In this document: in pieces, positions 1 through 8,187 of the stretch
Numbering within the stretch: the first letter of the stretch is position 1
How the letters are laid out: each line of letters starts with the position of its first letter
From: Fen-999 sp041480065
GTDB lineage: Bacteria; Pseudomonadota; Gammaproteobacteria; Burkholderiales; Rhodocyclaceae
Direction of reading: 5' to 3'
NCBI GenBank assembly: GCA_041480065.1
Contig: JBGOZF010000001.1
Location: 1-64,000 of the forward strand
Length of the DNA stretch: 64,000 nucleotides
Translations under genes and position numbers: made by a program
The notes under the pieces: model-generated
What the model was told of the DNA's origin: nothing
Databases searched by the model: none
The model's input: only the letters and a program-made list of their open reading frames with translations

Positions 1-135
1 TCATCCGCCGGAAGCCCTGCGGGCGGCAAACCATAAAACCAGCATATTCATGCCTGGCATTCAAAAACCAAAATCACCCCACTGATTCACCGCGTCTGTC
101 CGTCGACGCCAGATTTCTACGCTGACTGCAAACCG

Positions 136-606
136 CTAACAGCCCTTGTAGTTGTAGGAGTAGCTCAGACCGGGCATGGTCGTCGGGCTGCTGAAGTTGG
201 TGGCGCCGGCAAGCGCATGGCTGCCGGTACCCTGGGTCTGCTGGTAAAGGCTCTGGAATTGGGTAGCGGCGGTGGCGGAAGCTTCATGGTTACCGCGCAG
301 TGGCATGAAGCCAATGCCTGCATCATAGAGCGCCTGGGCGTGGTTGGCGCGGGTCGTCATGGCGGCCGAGTTGCCGTTGTCGCTGAGGTCACCCACCTGA
401 ACGACGAAATCGACCTTGGAATTGATGAATTGCGTGTTGAGGCTGTCGATGATGCCGGTGGCGACGGTGTTCTCTCCGCCGGGGAAGTTCTGCCATTGCG
501 TATCGGCCATGACGCCGAAACTGAACGACGCGGCCATTGCGTTTGGCATGGCGACCGCAATGCCTAGCGCGACGACGAGGTTGGTGACTTTGAACTTTGT
601 TTGCAT
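136..606 (-). pseudogene. Truncated secreted metallophosphoesterase
   Basis: The reading frame starts at an ATG at 606 with an AGGGAG ribosome site just upstream. It gives a signal peptide ending near MPNAMA and then the N-terminal half of a calcineurin-like phosphoesterase: an early D-T-Q, the GDLSDNG motif and the GNHE motif, which are the metal-binding blocks of the family. The protein stops at about 157 residues, right after YSYNYKGC, so the later histidine ligands (GHxH block) are missing. The next in-frame codons beyond the TAG are again open for about 24 codons, which suggests a broken gene. It could instead be a short protein, but a working enzyme is unlikely. Confidence 0.6.
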
Positions 607-1036
607 GTTGGAACTGCTCCCTAAATAACGCGAAACGGAATGTCTCGCGCGAAACTTTGAATTGGTTTGTCGCGTTGGAGCGCGCGCAAAGCGCCATCGC
701 GGCAACTGCCGGTTGGCAATACGCGCTGTTTCTTGGACTTGGAAATCGAGGTCGCCCGTCCCATGTCGGATCTGGGACGGGTCAGGCGAGAACGGGCATC
801 GCAAAGCAGCGCCGGCCCCGTACAGGGGAATTGGGCTGCCGAAGTCGTGGCTAAGGTCATGAGGACCTTGAGCTTGAATCACATCCGTTTCCTAGAAAGA
901 CTAGAACGCTCGTCCTCTGAGCGAACCTGCAGTGCCAGGGGCAATCGCGAGCCCAAGGCTTCCTGCATACGTCCTTCCTCCACGGACATCTTGCCAAGCG
1001 GCTGTTACAGCAGTGCCGGGCCAGCCATACGAAAGT
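607..1036. other. Gene-free stretch upstream of the phosphoesterase
   Basis: I see no convincing gene here on either strand. Open frames exist but lack ribosome sites, recognisable domains and natural ends. The right edge abuts the inverted-repeat element beginning at 1037. The promoter of the truncated phosphoesterase should lie in this stretch, but no clear -35/-10 pair stands out. Confidence 0.5.
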
Positions 1037-1346
1037 AATGGGTCAAACGGACCATGGGAGATGGGCCGTTCGGATCATCCTAGAAACAGCAGTTGCACCG
1101 CCAAGGACGCAAAGGACGCCAAGGAAAACAAGCCCTTCAATATCTGGGGGGCCTCACCTTCCCTGTGACACATGCATCGTCTCAAGATCGCCTTCCTTTG
1201 CGTCCTTGGCGCTGGATGAACTGAGGTTTTGGGGATCATGCGTATTGGCAGCAGACCAACGAGCGTCGACAGCGCCGCGGGACGGATTGGGGAGGATTGC
1301 CGACCGTAGTCCGTTCGACTCTCACCCATAGTCCGTTTGACCCATT
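1037..1346. repeat. Short element with terminal inverted repeats (MITE-like)
   Basis: The left end reads AATGGGTCAAACGGACCATG and the right end is its reverse complement with one change (C to T at the seventeenth base); the match covers about 22 bases and continues weakly. The element is about 310 bp, encodes no protein, and encloses the shorter palindromic repeat at 1090-1238. I see no clear target-site duplication. It resembles a non-autonomous insertion element; no transposase belonging to it is in the window. Confidence 0.6.
1090..1238 (-). repeat. Palindromic repeat element, copy 1
   Basis: The arms are built of tandem AAGGACGC-type units (CCGCCAAGGACGCAAAGGAC near 1098 and its inverse near 1192-1212). 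Read on the minus strand it matches the element at 9799-9955: both start with a CCTCAGTTCAT block, then the CAAAGGACG arm, then TTGAGAC and GCATG blocks, then the inverse arm. It is non-coding and could fold into a long hairpin. Confidence 0.7.
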
Positions 1347-1442
1347 GACAGGCGATTTCCGGCGCGAACGCTGGAAACATTGATGGCCCATGATCCGCCC
1401 CATCTTGGTATTGCCTTCGCCTTAACCCCTGTTCAGAGGATC

Positions 1443-2249
1443 ATGAAAATGCGCGGTCTTCTTCTTGTTTCCGTCCTGGCGGCCATCGGTTCCGGTCAGG
1501 CATTGGCCGGTAGTCCTACCGCAACCATCACGATCGCCGATGGCGGCTCCAGTTGGACGGAGAATCTGGGCCAAGCCGGCCTGATTCAGTTCGATGCCCT
1601 CGCTGGCAACTTCACCATGCTGCAAGGCAGCCACGGCCAATCGATCACGACGGACAACGTCGACTGGTGGGTCTGGCAGGATGCCGGCTATTGGTCATGG
1701 CACACCGCCGATACGTTCAACGGCGCCTACATGGCCGAAATGGAACTGCATGGTATTTCCGGCAAGGGCGATCCCGAGTTGTCCTACGGCATTACGGTCA
1801 AGAACAACACCGGCCGCACGCAGACCTACACCATCGTCGCCGACGAAACCATTGCCCCGCCGCTGGGCAGCGCTAACACGGTGTTCGCCAGCATCAACGG
1901 CAGCCTCGCCGCGACCAGCGGTACGCTGCAAATCTCCCAGAGCCAGTCCTTCAAGCTCGCGGCCGGCGCTTCACCTCTCGTCGGTGCCGGCGTCGACCTC
2001 GCGCAGGTCTACTCGACCAGCGGCAGCGGCAGCTTCAGTGCGTCGTCGCCTGTCGTGGGCGGCCCCCAAAATGCCTGGGACTACATGCAACTTTCGACCA
2101 CATTCACCCTGTCCGGTGGCAAGGGCAGCGCGACCGTGGAAGGCTACGCTTCCATCACGGCAGTGCCCGAACCCGACAGATACGCGATGCTGTTGGCGGG
2201 TCTGGGCATGGTCGGCCTCATCGTCCGTCGGCGCCAGAAGATTCTGTAG
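1443..2249 (+). CDS. PEP-CTERM sorting-domain protein
   Basis: A secreted protein of 268 residues with a cleavable signal peptide (MKMRGLLLV... to about QALA) and a C-terminal PEP-CTERM tail: the VPEP motif, a hydrophobic helix (AMLLAGLGMVGLIV) and the basic end RRRQK. Such tails are recognised and cut by exosortases in bacteria that make extracellular polysaccharide, so the mature protein probably goes to the cell surface or matrix. The middle is rich in Ser, Thr, Gly and aromatic residues, with no catalytic motif that I recognise. The ATG at 1443 was chosen for its AGAGGA ribosome site. EpsL and the CAAX-type protease of the same system follow on the other strand. Confidence 0.85.
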   Translation: MKMRGLLLVSVLAAIGSGQALAGSPTATITIADGGSSWTENLGQAGLIQFDALAGNFTMLQGSHGQSITTDNVDWWVWQDAGYWSWHTADTFNGAYMAEMELHGISGKGDPELSYGITVKNNTGRTQTYTIVADETIAPPLGSANTVFASINGSLAATSGTLQISQSQSFKLAAGASPLVGAGVDLAQVYSTSGSGSFSASSPVVGGPQNAWDYMQLSTTFTLSGGKGSATVEGYASITAVPEPDRYAMLLAGLGMVGLIVRRRQKIL

Positions 2250-2290
2250 TCACGCGAGCAGAAACCGGCCCGCATTCGCCGGCCGGATCA

Positions 2291-2322
2291 AGGGGTGGAG
2301 TCGTCGATTCCACCCCTATTTT
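2291..2322. terminator. Rho-independent terminator between convergent genes
   Basis: GGGGTGGA at 2292-2299 pairs with TCCACCCC at 2309-2316, followed by TATTTTC. It lies between the PEP-CTERM gene and the convergent epsL end and can serve the plus-strand transcript. Confidence 0.75.
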
Positions 2323-2343
2323 CGTTCTTCTTCCGAGGCCGCT

Positions 2344-3534
2344 TCACAAGCTCCACTGCAGGCTCAGCCAGAGCGTCTTGTCGCGAAAGGGAATGCCCGA
2401 GTAGTAGAAGAAGTCCGAGTTGGCGGTATCACGCCGGCTTGAAGTCAGTTGCATCGACGCCAGCAGCTTGCTTAGGACCTGGTAGCTGACGCCGAGGCTC
2501 AACGTGTGGCCATCATCCTTGCGCTGCGGCACCCACGAAGGCAGCGCGACGCCGCGGAAATCGCTGCGCCAACGATCCACGTTGAACTGCAACTGGATCT
2601 TGTCCGTCGCCGCCCATGTGGCGCCGAGGCGCAGCGTGTCGGTGAGCGCGAAGGTCGACACGACGTCCTCCTTCGCTCCGAGCGAGCGCTCGAACGAGGC
2701 GGTCAGCGACAGCTTGCCGGTCGGCAGCCAATTCCAGGCCAAGCGGCCGATCTGGCCGGAGAAATCGCGTTCCGGCGCATACGGGTTGCGCCGCTGCAAG
2801 CGGCCGAACGAGGCGTTGACCGAGCTGGCACCCGTGAGCACCATGGACAGGACAGCATCCAGTTGCCGTTCCTCGAATTCGTAGTTGATGCCGCTCCCCC
2901 GGTTCGGGTACTCGCCCGACCGGCGCGCCCAGCGCAACTGGATTTGGTCGCCGTTGGGACGCAAGTGCAGAAGCGACAGCCGATTCTCGCGCACGTTCAC
3001 GTTCGACCATGTCAACAGCGATTGGGTGGCGCTGTAAGTCTGCGCAAATCCCTCGACGAACCAGTCGGGATGAACCCGGTATCGAACGCTGGCGCTGTCA
3101 GTTCGGGTCGCGTAGATGTTCCTCAACACCTGCTGGTAGTTCTCGAAACTCGAGATGTTGCGCGTGCTCAGATGCCGCAGCTGGCCGCTCAGGCTGTTGC
3201 CCAACTCCCAGAGCCACGATCCGGCGGCACTGTAGGGCTGGTTGTTCAGGAAGCTGTGTTCCTGGTAGCGGTTGTCCTGAAGATTCACGTCGGCGTGCAG
3301 CTTCTGCCGCGAAACGGTCTTGTCGAAGCTGCCGACGAAACCGAGCGTGTAGATGTTGTCGCTGCGCGACGAACTGATTGGTGCGCCGTCGGAAAGGCGG
3401 AACAGGTTGTCGTCGCGCAGCCAGGAATACGAAACCGTGGCGTTGAAGGCATCCCACTGGTCAGCGCGGGCCGATGCCGCCGCGACTGCGCATAGCAGGA
3501 CCGCGGTAGCGGTCAGAAAAGGCCTGGCATTCAT
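2344..3534 (-). CDS. epsL: EpsL-type outer-membrane beta-barrel of exopolysaccharide system
   Basis: A 396-residue protein with a signal peptide (ends ASARA) and a sequence of alternating amphipathic strands ending in an aromatic-rich strand (LWLSLQWSL), as in outer-membrane barrels. It resembles the EpsL family found in the polysaccharide operons of PEP-CTERM/exosortase bacteria, thought to act in polymer export or assembly at the outer membrane. It lies 33 bases downstream of the CAAX-type protease gene on the same strand, so the two are probably co-transcribed. The family call is from overall sequence character; the substrate is unknown. Confidence 0.8.
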   Translation of the reverse strand: MNARPFLTATAVLLCAVAAASARADQWDAFNATVSYSWLRDDNLFRLSDGAPISSSRSDNIYTLGFVGSFDKTVSRQKLHADVNLQDNRYQEHSFLNNQPYSAAGSWLWELGNSLSGQLRHLSTRNISSFENYQQVLRNIYATRTDSASVRYRVHPDWFVEGFAQTYSATQSLLTWSNVNVRENRLSLLHLRPNGDQIQLRWARRSGEYPNRGSGINYEFEERQLDAVLSMVLTGASSVNASFGRLQRRNPYAPERDFSGQIGRLAWNWLPTGKLSLTASFERSLGAKEDVVSTFALTDTLRLGATWAATDKIQLQFNVDRWRSDFRGVALPSWVPQRKDDGHTLSLGVSYQVLSKLLASMQLTSSRRDTANSDFFYYSGIPFRDKTLWLSLQWSL

Positions 3535-3567
3535 GCTGCGATGATAGCACTTGACAAATGCATGCGG

Positions 3568-4275
3568 TCACCAGAACTGCCATTGGCCCGACCACAGCAC
3601 CCAGATGCCGAGCAGGCCGTTGGTGATGCCGTGGGCAAGGATGGGCAGCCAGAGATTGCCGCTGCGCCGGTACAGTTCGCCGTAGACCAGCCCGGCGATG
3701 ATGCCGGCAAGCCACAGATGGTGCTCGACGCCGAACACGACCGAACTGGTGAGCAACGCGCGCAGGCTGATGGAACGCGGCTCGGCAGCCAGAAAATCGT
3801 GGCGGTCGAGCCAGCGCATCACCAGCGAACGCCAGAACAGTTCCTCCATCACCGGCACCACCAGCGCGGCGCCGGCGATGCGCAACACCGCCAGCAGCCA
3901 GTCGATCTGTCCGTCGGCGGTGCGCGCATCGTAGCCGGAACCTGAATCATTCGACATAACCGATACCCAGGGCAGATCGAGGTTGATCCAGACGACGAAC
4001 ACGGCGGCACCGGCGGCAAGCGCCCAGAGAGCCTCGGTCGGCGACAATCGGAACGGCTTCAGTTCACTGAACGCCCGCCAGAGCAATGCGAGCGCGCCGG
4101 CAACCACCGCCACTTTGACGGGGTACAGCCAGCGAATGTCGACTGCCGGAAACATGCCCGCGGCAACGGGCGCGACGGCAAGAAACGCCATGTAGATGGC
4201 GAACGGCAATCCGCGGGCCAGGAGCGGATTGACGGCACCCCCGCTGACGGCAGCGGCTACGCGCGTTGCGGGCAT
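3568..4275 (-). CDS. CAAX prenyl protease-like membrane protein (exosortase-associated)
   Basis: An integral membrane protein of about 235 residues from the ATG at 4275 (an upstream ATG at 4362 would add 29 residues of poor quality). It carries the CPBP/ABI protease motifs in order: MEELFWR (EExxxR), FGVEHHLWL, and LAHGITN near the C-terminus, spread over predicted transmembrane helices. A subfamily of these proteins is regularly found with PEP-CTERM/exosortase loci, which fits the neighbours epsL and the PEP-CTERM gene. Proteolytic function is inferred from the family. Confidence 0.8.
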   Translation of the reverse strand: MPATRVAAAVSGGAVNPLLARGLPFAIYMAFLAVAPVAAGMFPAVDIRWLYPVKVAVVAGALALLWRAFSELKPFRLSPTEALWALAAGAAVFVVWINLDLPWVSVMSNDSGSGYDARTADGQIDWLLAVLRIAGAALVVPVMEELFWRSLVMRWLDRHDFLAAEPRSISLRALLTSSVVFGVEHHLWLAGIIAGLVYGELYRRSGNLWLPILAHGITNGLLGIWVLWSGQWQFW

Positions 4276-4566
4276 CAGACGCCGTCCTGACGTCCCGGGC
4301 TGCCGGTCACATGGTCGTTCATCATATTCGATCAGGATACCCCGGAATTCCGCCTGGCCCAAGTCGACGGCGGTGACAGCACGAGGGGTGCCTCAGGATC
4401 CACCTGCGCCGACGCGAATCGCACAAAGTTGATTAGTTTAGCTTCGAATTGCTAAATCTAGATTACGGCGGCCCGGCCTGGGCGATGTCGTCAGCCCCCA
4501 TACAGTAGCGGCGGGTGCCAGGGGATCAGGGCCGAACTACCCGTCTAGGGTCGCCGGGAAACGCGG

Positions 4567-5232
4567 CTAAGGCATGGGCTGCCCGGCGGCACCGCCCGGG
4601 GAGACCGGTGCCGGGATCGCGGCCGGTCCGGCGTTGCCTGGTCCGGCGTTGCCTGGTCCGGCGTTGCCTAGTCCGGCGTTGCCTGGTCCGGCGTTGCCTG
4701 GTCCGGCGTTGACGGGGGCGGCGTTGACGGGGGCGGCGACGAAGGTCCAGTCGGCATAGCTCTTGGCGTCATTGAACTTGGCCTTCGCCTTCTCGAACCC
4801 ACCTTGTTTCAGCGGCATACCCTTGCCCAGGCTGTAGACGCCTGTGACGCGGCCGCCGCCGTCCTTGATGAGTCCCCATTCGCTGCTGCCGGTGAGCGGG
4901 TCGCGGTAGAGCCGGCGCAGGTGGCGCACTGTGTTCGGCTGGCGCACATCGAGCAGGAGTTGGCCAAGCTTTTCGGGATATTGGAGCATCGGCGGCGGCG
5001 AGGCGGCGTAGTAGCGGGCAATGGCCCTGGCATATTCGTCGCCGACCCAGAGAAGTTCCGCCTCCTTGTCGCGCTGCATCTCGGTGCGCCAGACCGGACC
5101 GGCCACCGCAAGCAGGATGCCGATGACGGCGACCAGGAACATCGTCAACAGCAGCGCGGCGCCCCGGCTTCGGCATCTGGCGCCGAGCGCCCAGGCGAGC
5201 CGCCGATTCGACGCGCCGATACGCCCGGACAT
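4567..5232 (-). CDS. Type II secretion-like pseudopilin with repetitive C-terminus
   Basis: Last gene of the secretion/pilus operon, 221 residues. An N-terminal basic stretch is followed by a single hydrophobic helix (AALLLTMFLVAVIGILLAVA) that starts without the usual prepilin G-F-T-L-x-E site, then a globular region like that of pseudopilins (DKEAELLWVGDEYARAI, YRDPLTGSSEWGLIKDG). The C-terminal 45 residues consist of NAGPG-type pentapeptides encoded by 15-base tandem repeats, then a Pro/Gly/Ala tail. Its start overlaps the stop of the upstream pseudopilin. The atypical processing site suggests it may be a minor pseudopilin or a membrane-anchored partner. Confidence 0.75.
   Translation of the reverse strand: MSGRIGASNRRLAWALGARCRSRGAALLLTMFLVAVIGILLAVAGPVWRTEMQRDKEAELLWVGDEYARAIARYYAASPPPMLQYPEKLGQLLLDVRQPNTVRHLRRLYRDPLTGSSEWGLIKDGGGRVTGVYSLGKGMPLKQGGFEKAKAKFNDAKSYADWTFVAAPVNAAPVNAGPGNAGPGNAGLGNAGPGNAGPGNAGPAAIPAPVSPGGAAGQPMP
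4625..4729. repeat. 15-bp tandem repeat inside pseudopilin gene
   Basis: Six near-identical units of GGTCCGGCGTTGCCT run from 4625 to 4714, followed by one or two diverged units ending near 4729. On the coding (minus) strand they encode the NAGPG-type pentapeptide repeats of the pseudopilin C-terminus. The unit length is a multiple of three, so slippage would change protein length without shifting the frame. Confidence 0.9.
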
Positions 5233-5612
5233 CAGTAGTCCCGGTAAGCGACACCTGCCTCGTCGCTGCCTTCGTCCGCGCTGTGGATGTCCCAGACGCC
5301 GCCGGCCGCATCGTCAGGCGGCGGCAGCAGGGTCCAGCCTTCCTTGCTGCCGCTGATCGGATCGACCGGCACCTGCCGCAGATAGCGCTGCTCGACGAGT
5401 TCGTCGAGGCTGGCGGGATACTTGTCCTTGTCGGCGTGGTACTTGTCGATGGCATCGCGGACGACGTTGAGCGTCTGATGCAGCGCCGTTTCCTTGGCCC
5501 GGTCGAGATGCCGGAAATAGCGCGGGGCGACGATCGCCAGCAGCGTGGCGATGATGGCCATCACCACCAGCAGTTCGATCAGCGTGAAACCCTTTGCCTT
5601 CACGTTTACCAC
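5232..5612 (-). CDS. Type II secretion pseudopilin (GspG-like)
   Basis: A 126-residue prepilin-like protein with the classical leader KGFTLIELLVVMAIIATLLA; the G-F cleavage site and Glu at position +5 are present. The helix is followed by YFRHLDRAKETALHQTL and the conserved YP...LVE, PVDPISG and W blocks typical of GspG-type pseudopilins. The GTG at 5612 (or the GTG at 5603) overlaps the end of the upstream pseudopilin gene, which indicates translational coupling. It probably packs into the short pseudopilus of the system encoded by this operon. Confidence 0.85.
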   Translation of the reverse strand: MVNVKAKGFTLIELLVVMAIIATLLAIVAPRYFRHLDRAKETALHQTLNVVRDAIDKYHADKDKYPASLDELVEQRYLRQVPVDPISGSKEGWTLLPPPDDAAGGVWDIHSADEGSDEAGVAYRDY

Positions 5613-6082
5613 TCGCGGTAGGGAACGCCGTTGAGGCCGGTCTTGGTCGACAGCGAGTAGACGTCGTAGACGTCATCGCCTTCTTTCGGCTCGTCGGGCG
5701 GGCTGGCGTAGCTGCGCAGGCCCCAGGTTTCGGCGGCCGGCACGGCGGGGTCGCCGGCAAACATCGGATCGCGCGGCAGGCGGCGCAGGAAGAACAGGGT
5801 CTTCTTTCCCGGTGCGCTGGCGTCCTCGATGCCCTTCACCAGTTCGTCGAGCTTGCGCGGATAGCCGCTGGCGCCGACGCGCTTCAGCATGTGGCCCTCG
5901 TCGTAGGATTTCTTGTAGTCGTCGATCGCGCCGCGGATCTGGCGCAGGGCCAGGTGCAGGTCCTGCTCGCGGTTGCGCTGCGCGTTCAATTGGGCAAGGG
6001 GGAAGGCGGCGCTGGCGAGGATGGCCAGGATGGCCACCACGATGAGCATCTCGATCAGCGTGAAGCCGCCCCTGCGAATCAT
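5606..6082 (-). CDS. Type II secretion pseudopilin (GspG-like)
   Basis: A 158-residue protein with a short leader and prepilin site (MIRRGGFTLIEMLIVVAILA), then QREQ-type charged stretch, YPRKLDELV, RRLPRDPMF and TWGLRSY blocks like those of GspG-family pseudopilins. Its ATG overlaps the stop of the secretin gene (ATGA) and its end overlaps the next pseudopilin, so it is made as part of the operon. Gene order after the secretin suggests it is one of three accessory pilins added to the major GspG at the far end of the operon. Confidence 0.85.
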   Translation of the reverse strand: MIRRGGFTLIEMLIVVAILAILASAAFPLAQLNAQRNREQDLHLALRQIRGAIDDYKKSYDEGHMLKRVGASGYPRKLDELVKGIEDASAPGKKTLFFLRRLPRDPMFAGDPAVPAAETWGLRSYASPPDEPKEGDDVYDVYSLSTKTGLNGVPYREW

Positions 6083-8187
6083 TGGCTGCCGCCCTGCCCC
6101 GTCGCCGGCATGGTCGGCGGCGGCGACATCTGCAACTGCGGCGCTGCCGGCATGGTCGGCGGCGGTGCCTGGCTCGGCGGTGCTGCCGGCATCGGTAATT
6201 GCGGTGGCACCGGCAATTGCGGTGGCACCTGCATCGGCGCTTCCGCCGGCGCCGGCTCGGGCTGGCCTTCCGGCTCGGTTGCGGATTCGCCCGCCGGTCC
6301 CCGGCGACGTACAGCGCCGGATCCTGGCGCACCGGAACCCGAGCCGGACACCGACAGCGAATTCGGCGCCGCCTTGATCGTCAAAGGCCTGGCGCCGACG
6401 CTGGTTTCGGTGCCGGACGCAATCGCCGGCCCGGACTGATCCGGCCGCGCGACGTTGCGGATGACGCGCGGCGTGATCAGGAGAACGATCTCGGACTTGT
6501 TGCTGCTGTCGCGGTGCGACGAGAACAGGCGGCCGAGCACGGGAATGTCGCCCAGCCCCGGCAGCCTGTTGGCGCTACTGCGCTCTTCGTTGTTGATCAG
6601 GCCGGCCAGCACCTGGGTTTCGCCGTTCCTGAGCCGCAGCGAGGTTTCGGCGTTGCGGGTGCCGACCTCGTAGGCGATGGAACCCTGCGGGCCGGTGATT
6701 TCCTTGACCACGCTGCTGACTTCGAGCCCGACCTTGATGCCGACTTCGTCGTCGAGGTACACCTGCGGCTCGACCTCGAGCTTGAGACCGACGTCGAGGT
6801 AGGTCACCGCCGAAGAGACGCCGACGTTGGCCGTCGACGTGGTGGTGAAGACCGGCAGCTTCTCGCCGATGTGGATCTTGGCCTTCTGGCGGTTGCGCAC
6901 CCGGATGCGCGGATTGGCGAGGATGTTGGCGTCGCCGTCGGTGTCGCGGAGCTTCAGGGTCACGGCAGGGTTGGCAATGTAGGTGGTAAGGCCAGGATGG
7001 TTGCGCAGGTTGATGTTGCCCTGGACCAACTGTCCGCCCAGCGTGGTCGAACTGGTCTGGCCGAAGTTGGTCGTCGCCAAGGTTGTGGTGTCCGGCTGCA
7101 ACAGGCCGTAACCCACCTCGCTGGGAAAGTTGAGCCCGAGTTCGAGCAGCTTGCTGCGGCTCATTTCCAGCACTTCGACGTCGAGCATCACTTCCGGCTC
7201 GGCGAGATCGAGCCCCTCGATCAGGCGCTCGGCCAGGCGCACGGCGTCGGGCGTGTCCTTGATCACCAGGAGATTGAGCTTCTCGTCGATGAAGGTGTCC
7301 CTGGTCTTGATCACCGACTTGACCAGCGCCTGCGCCTGCTTGACGTCGGCATTGCCGAGGTAAAAGTTCTTGACCACCAGTTCCTGGTAGTCCTTGCTCT
7401 TCACCGGGTTGTTGGGGTAGATGAGAATGGAGTTCTCGTTGAGAAACTTGCGCTCGAGCTGCTGGGTGGCCAGGATCAGCCGGATCACTTCGTCGAGGCT
7501 GCTGTTGCGCACGAAAATGGTGACCTTGGCATCCGGCCGCACGTCCTTGTCGAAGACGAAATTGACGCCCGAACTGCGCGCCAGCACCTCGAAGACCGAC
7601 TTCAGGGCGGCGTCGCGGAATTCGAGCGTCATCGGCTTGTCGAGTACCGTCTTCAGGCCGGCGGGCGCCGGCTCGGTACGCGCGCGCTGCTGCTCGACCA
7701 GGCCGAGCAGGCGCCTCGCCTCGCGGTGGCCCGAATCCTGGGCGAGGATGGTGCGCAGGATTCGTTCGGCGCCGGTGGCATCATTCTTCTTCAGCAAGGC
7801 TTCGGCCTCTCTGGCCTCGGCGCCATGGCGCTGGTCGAGGCGCACCTGTTCGAGCCCCTGCGTCGCGCGCGGGTTGGCCGCTTCCAGCCGCAGCACCTTG
7901 CGGTAGTCCGCTTCGGCTTCGGCGTACTGCCCCGCCAGGCGCGCGTTGTCGGCACGGTTGAGCAGCTTCTGCGTCGCCTGGAGTTTCTGGTTCGCCAGTG
8001 CCGAGCGGATTTCCATGTTATCCGGCTCCTCGCGGGCGGCCTGTTCGAGCTTGGCTATCCCCTCCTCCAACTGCCCCTTGGCCAGCAGCGCGCGCCCATC
8101 CTCGTAGGCAGGGTTCGTCATACAGCCGACCAGCAGCAGGGTCAACAGGCCGGCGCCCAGCCAATGCATAAGGTTTCGTGAGTCCAT
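6079..8187 (-). CDS. Lipoprotein secretin (GspD/PilQ/MshL-like)
   Basis: A 702-residue outer-membrane secretin. The N-terminus has a lipobox (LLTLLLVGC), followed by TPR-like alpha-helical repeats to about residue 165, a secretin/TonB short N-terminal domain (about 180-260; TLEFRDAALKSVFEVLARSS), N-domain material, and the secretin core from about 330 to 590 with VPVLGRLF and LLITPRVI motifs. The last 100 residues are Pro/Gln/Met-rich and low in complexity. It should form the outer-membrane channel for the pilus or secreted substrate. TPR plus secretin on one chain is seen in MshL-like and Rhodocyclales-type systems. It overlaps the preceding gene (TGATG). Confidence 0.88.
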   Translation of the reverse strand: MDSRNLMHWLGAGLLTLLLVGCMTNPAYEDGRALLAKGQLEEGIAKLEQAAREEPDNMEIRSALANQKLQATQKLLNRADNARLAGQYAEAEADYRKVLRLEAANPRATQGLEQVRLDQRHGAEAREAEALLKKNDATGAERILRTILAQDSGHREARRLLGLVEQQRARTEPAPAGLKTVLDKPMTLEFRDAALKSVFEVLARSSGVNFVFDKDVRPDAKVTIFVRNSSLDEVIRLILATQQLERKFLNENSILIYPNNPVKSKDYQELVVKNFYLGNADVKQAQALVKSVIKTRDTFIDEKLNLLVIKDTPDAVRLAERLIEGLDLAEPEVMLDVEVLEMSRSKLLELGLNFPSEVGYGLLQPDTTTLATTNFGQTSSTTLGGQLVQGNINLRNHPGLTTYIANPAVTLKLRDTDGDANILANPRIRVRNRQKAKIHIGEKLPVFTTTSTANVGVSSAVTYLDVGLKLEVEPQVYLDDEVGIKVGLEVSSVVKEITGPQGSIAYEVGTRNAETSLRLRNGETQVLAGLINNEERSSANRLPGLGDIPVLGRLFSSHRDSSNKSEIVLLITPRVIRNVARPDQSGPAIASGTETSVGARPLTIKAAPNSLSVSGSGSGAPGSGAVRRRGPAGESATEPEGQPEPAPAEAPMQVPPQLPVPPQLPMPAAPPSQAPPPTMPAAPQLQMSPPPTMPATGQGGSQ

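Noticed and set aside
1..135. Short open frame at the window edge ending at position 1 on the minus strand
   Set aside because: It reads only about 14 codons (ending WFAARRASGG) with no upstream support; it might be the decayed end of the phosphoesterase but cannot be shown.
4437..4456. TTTAGC/GCTAAA hairpin after the secretion operon as a terminator
   Set aside because: The stem has only six mostly A/T pairs and no T run follows, so I do not list it as a feature.
4625..4729. Could the regular repeats be a CRISPR array?
   Set aside because: Units are 15 bases, contiguous without spacers and in frame within a coding sequence; no cas genes are nearby.
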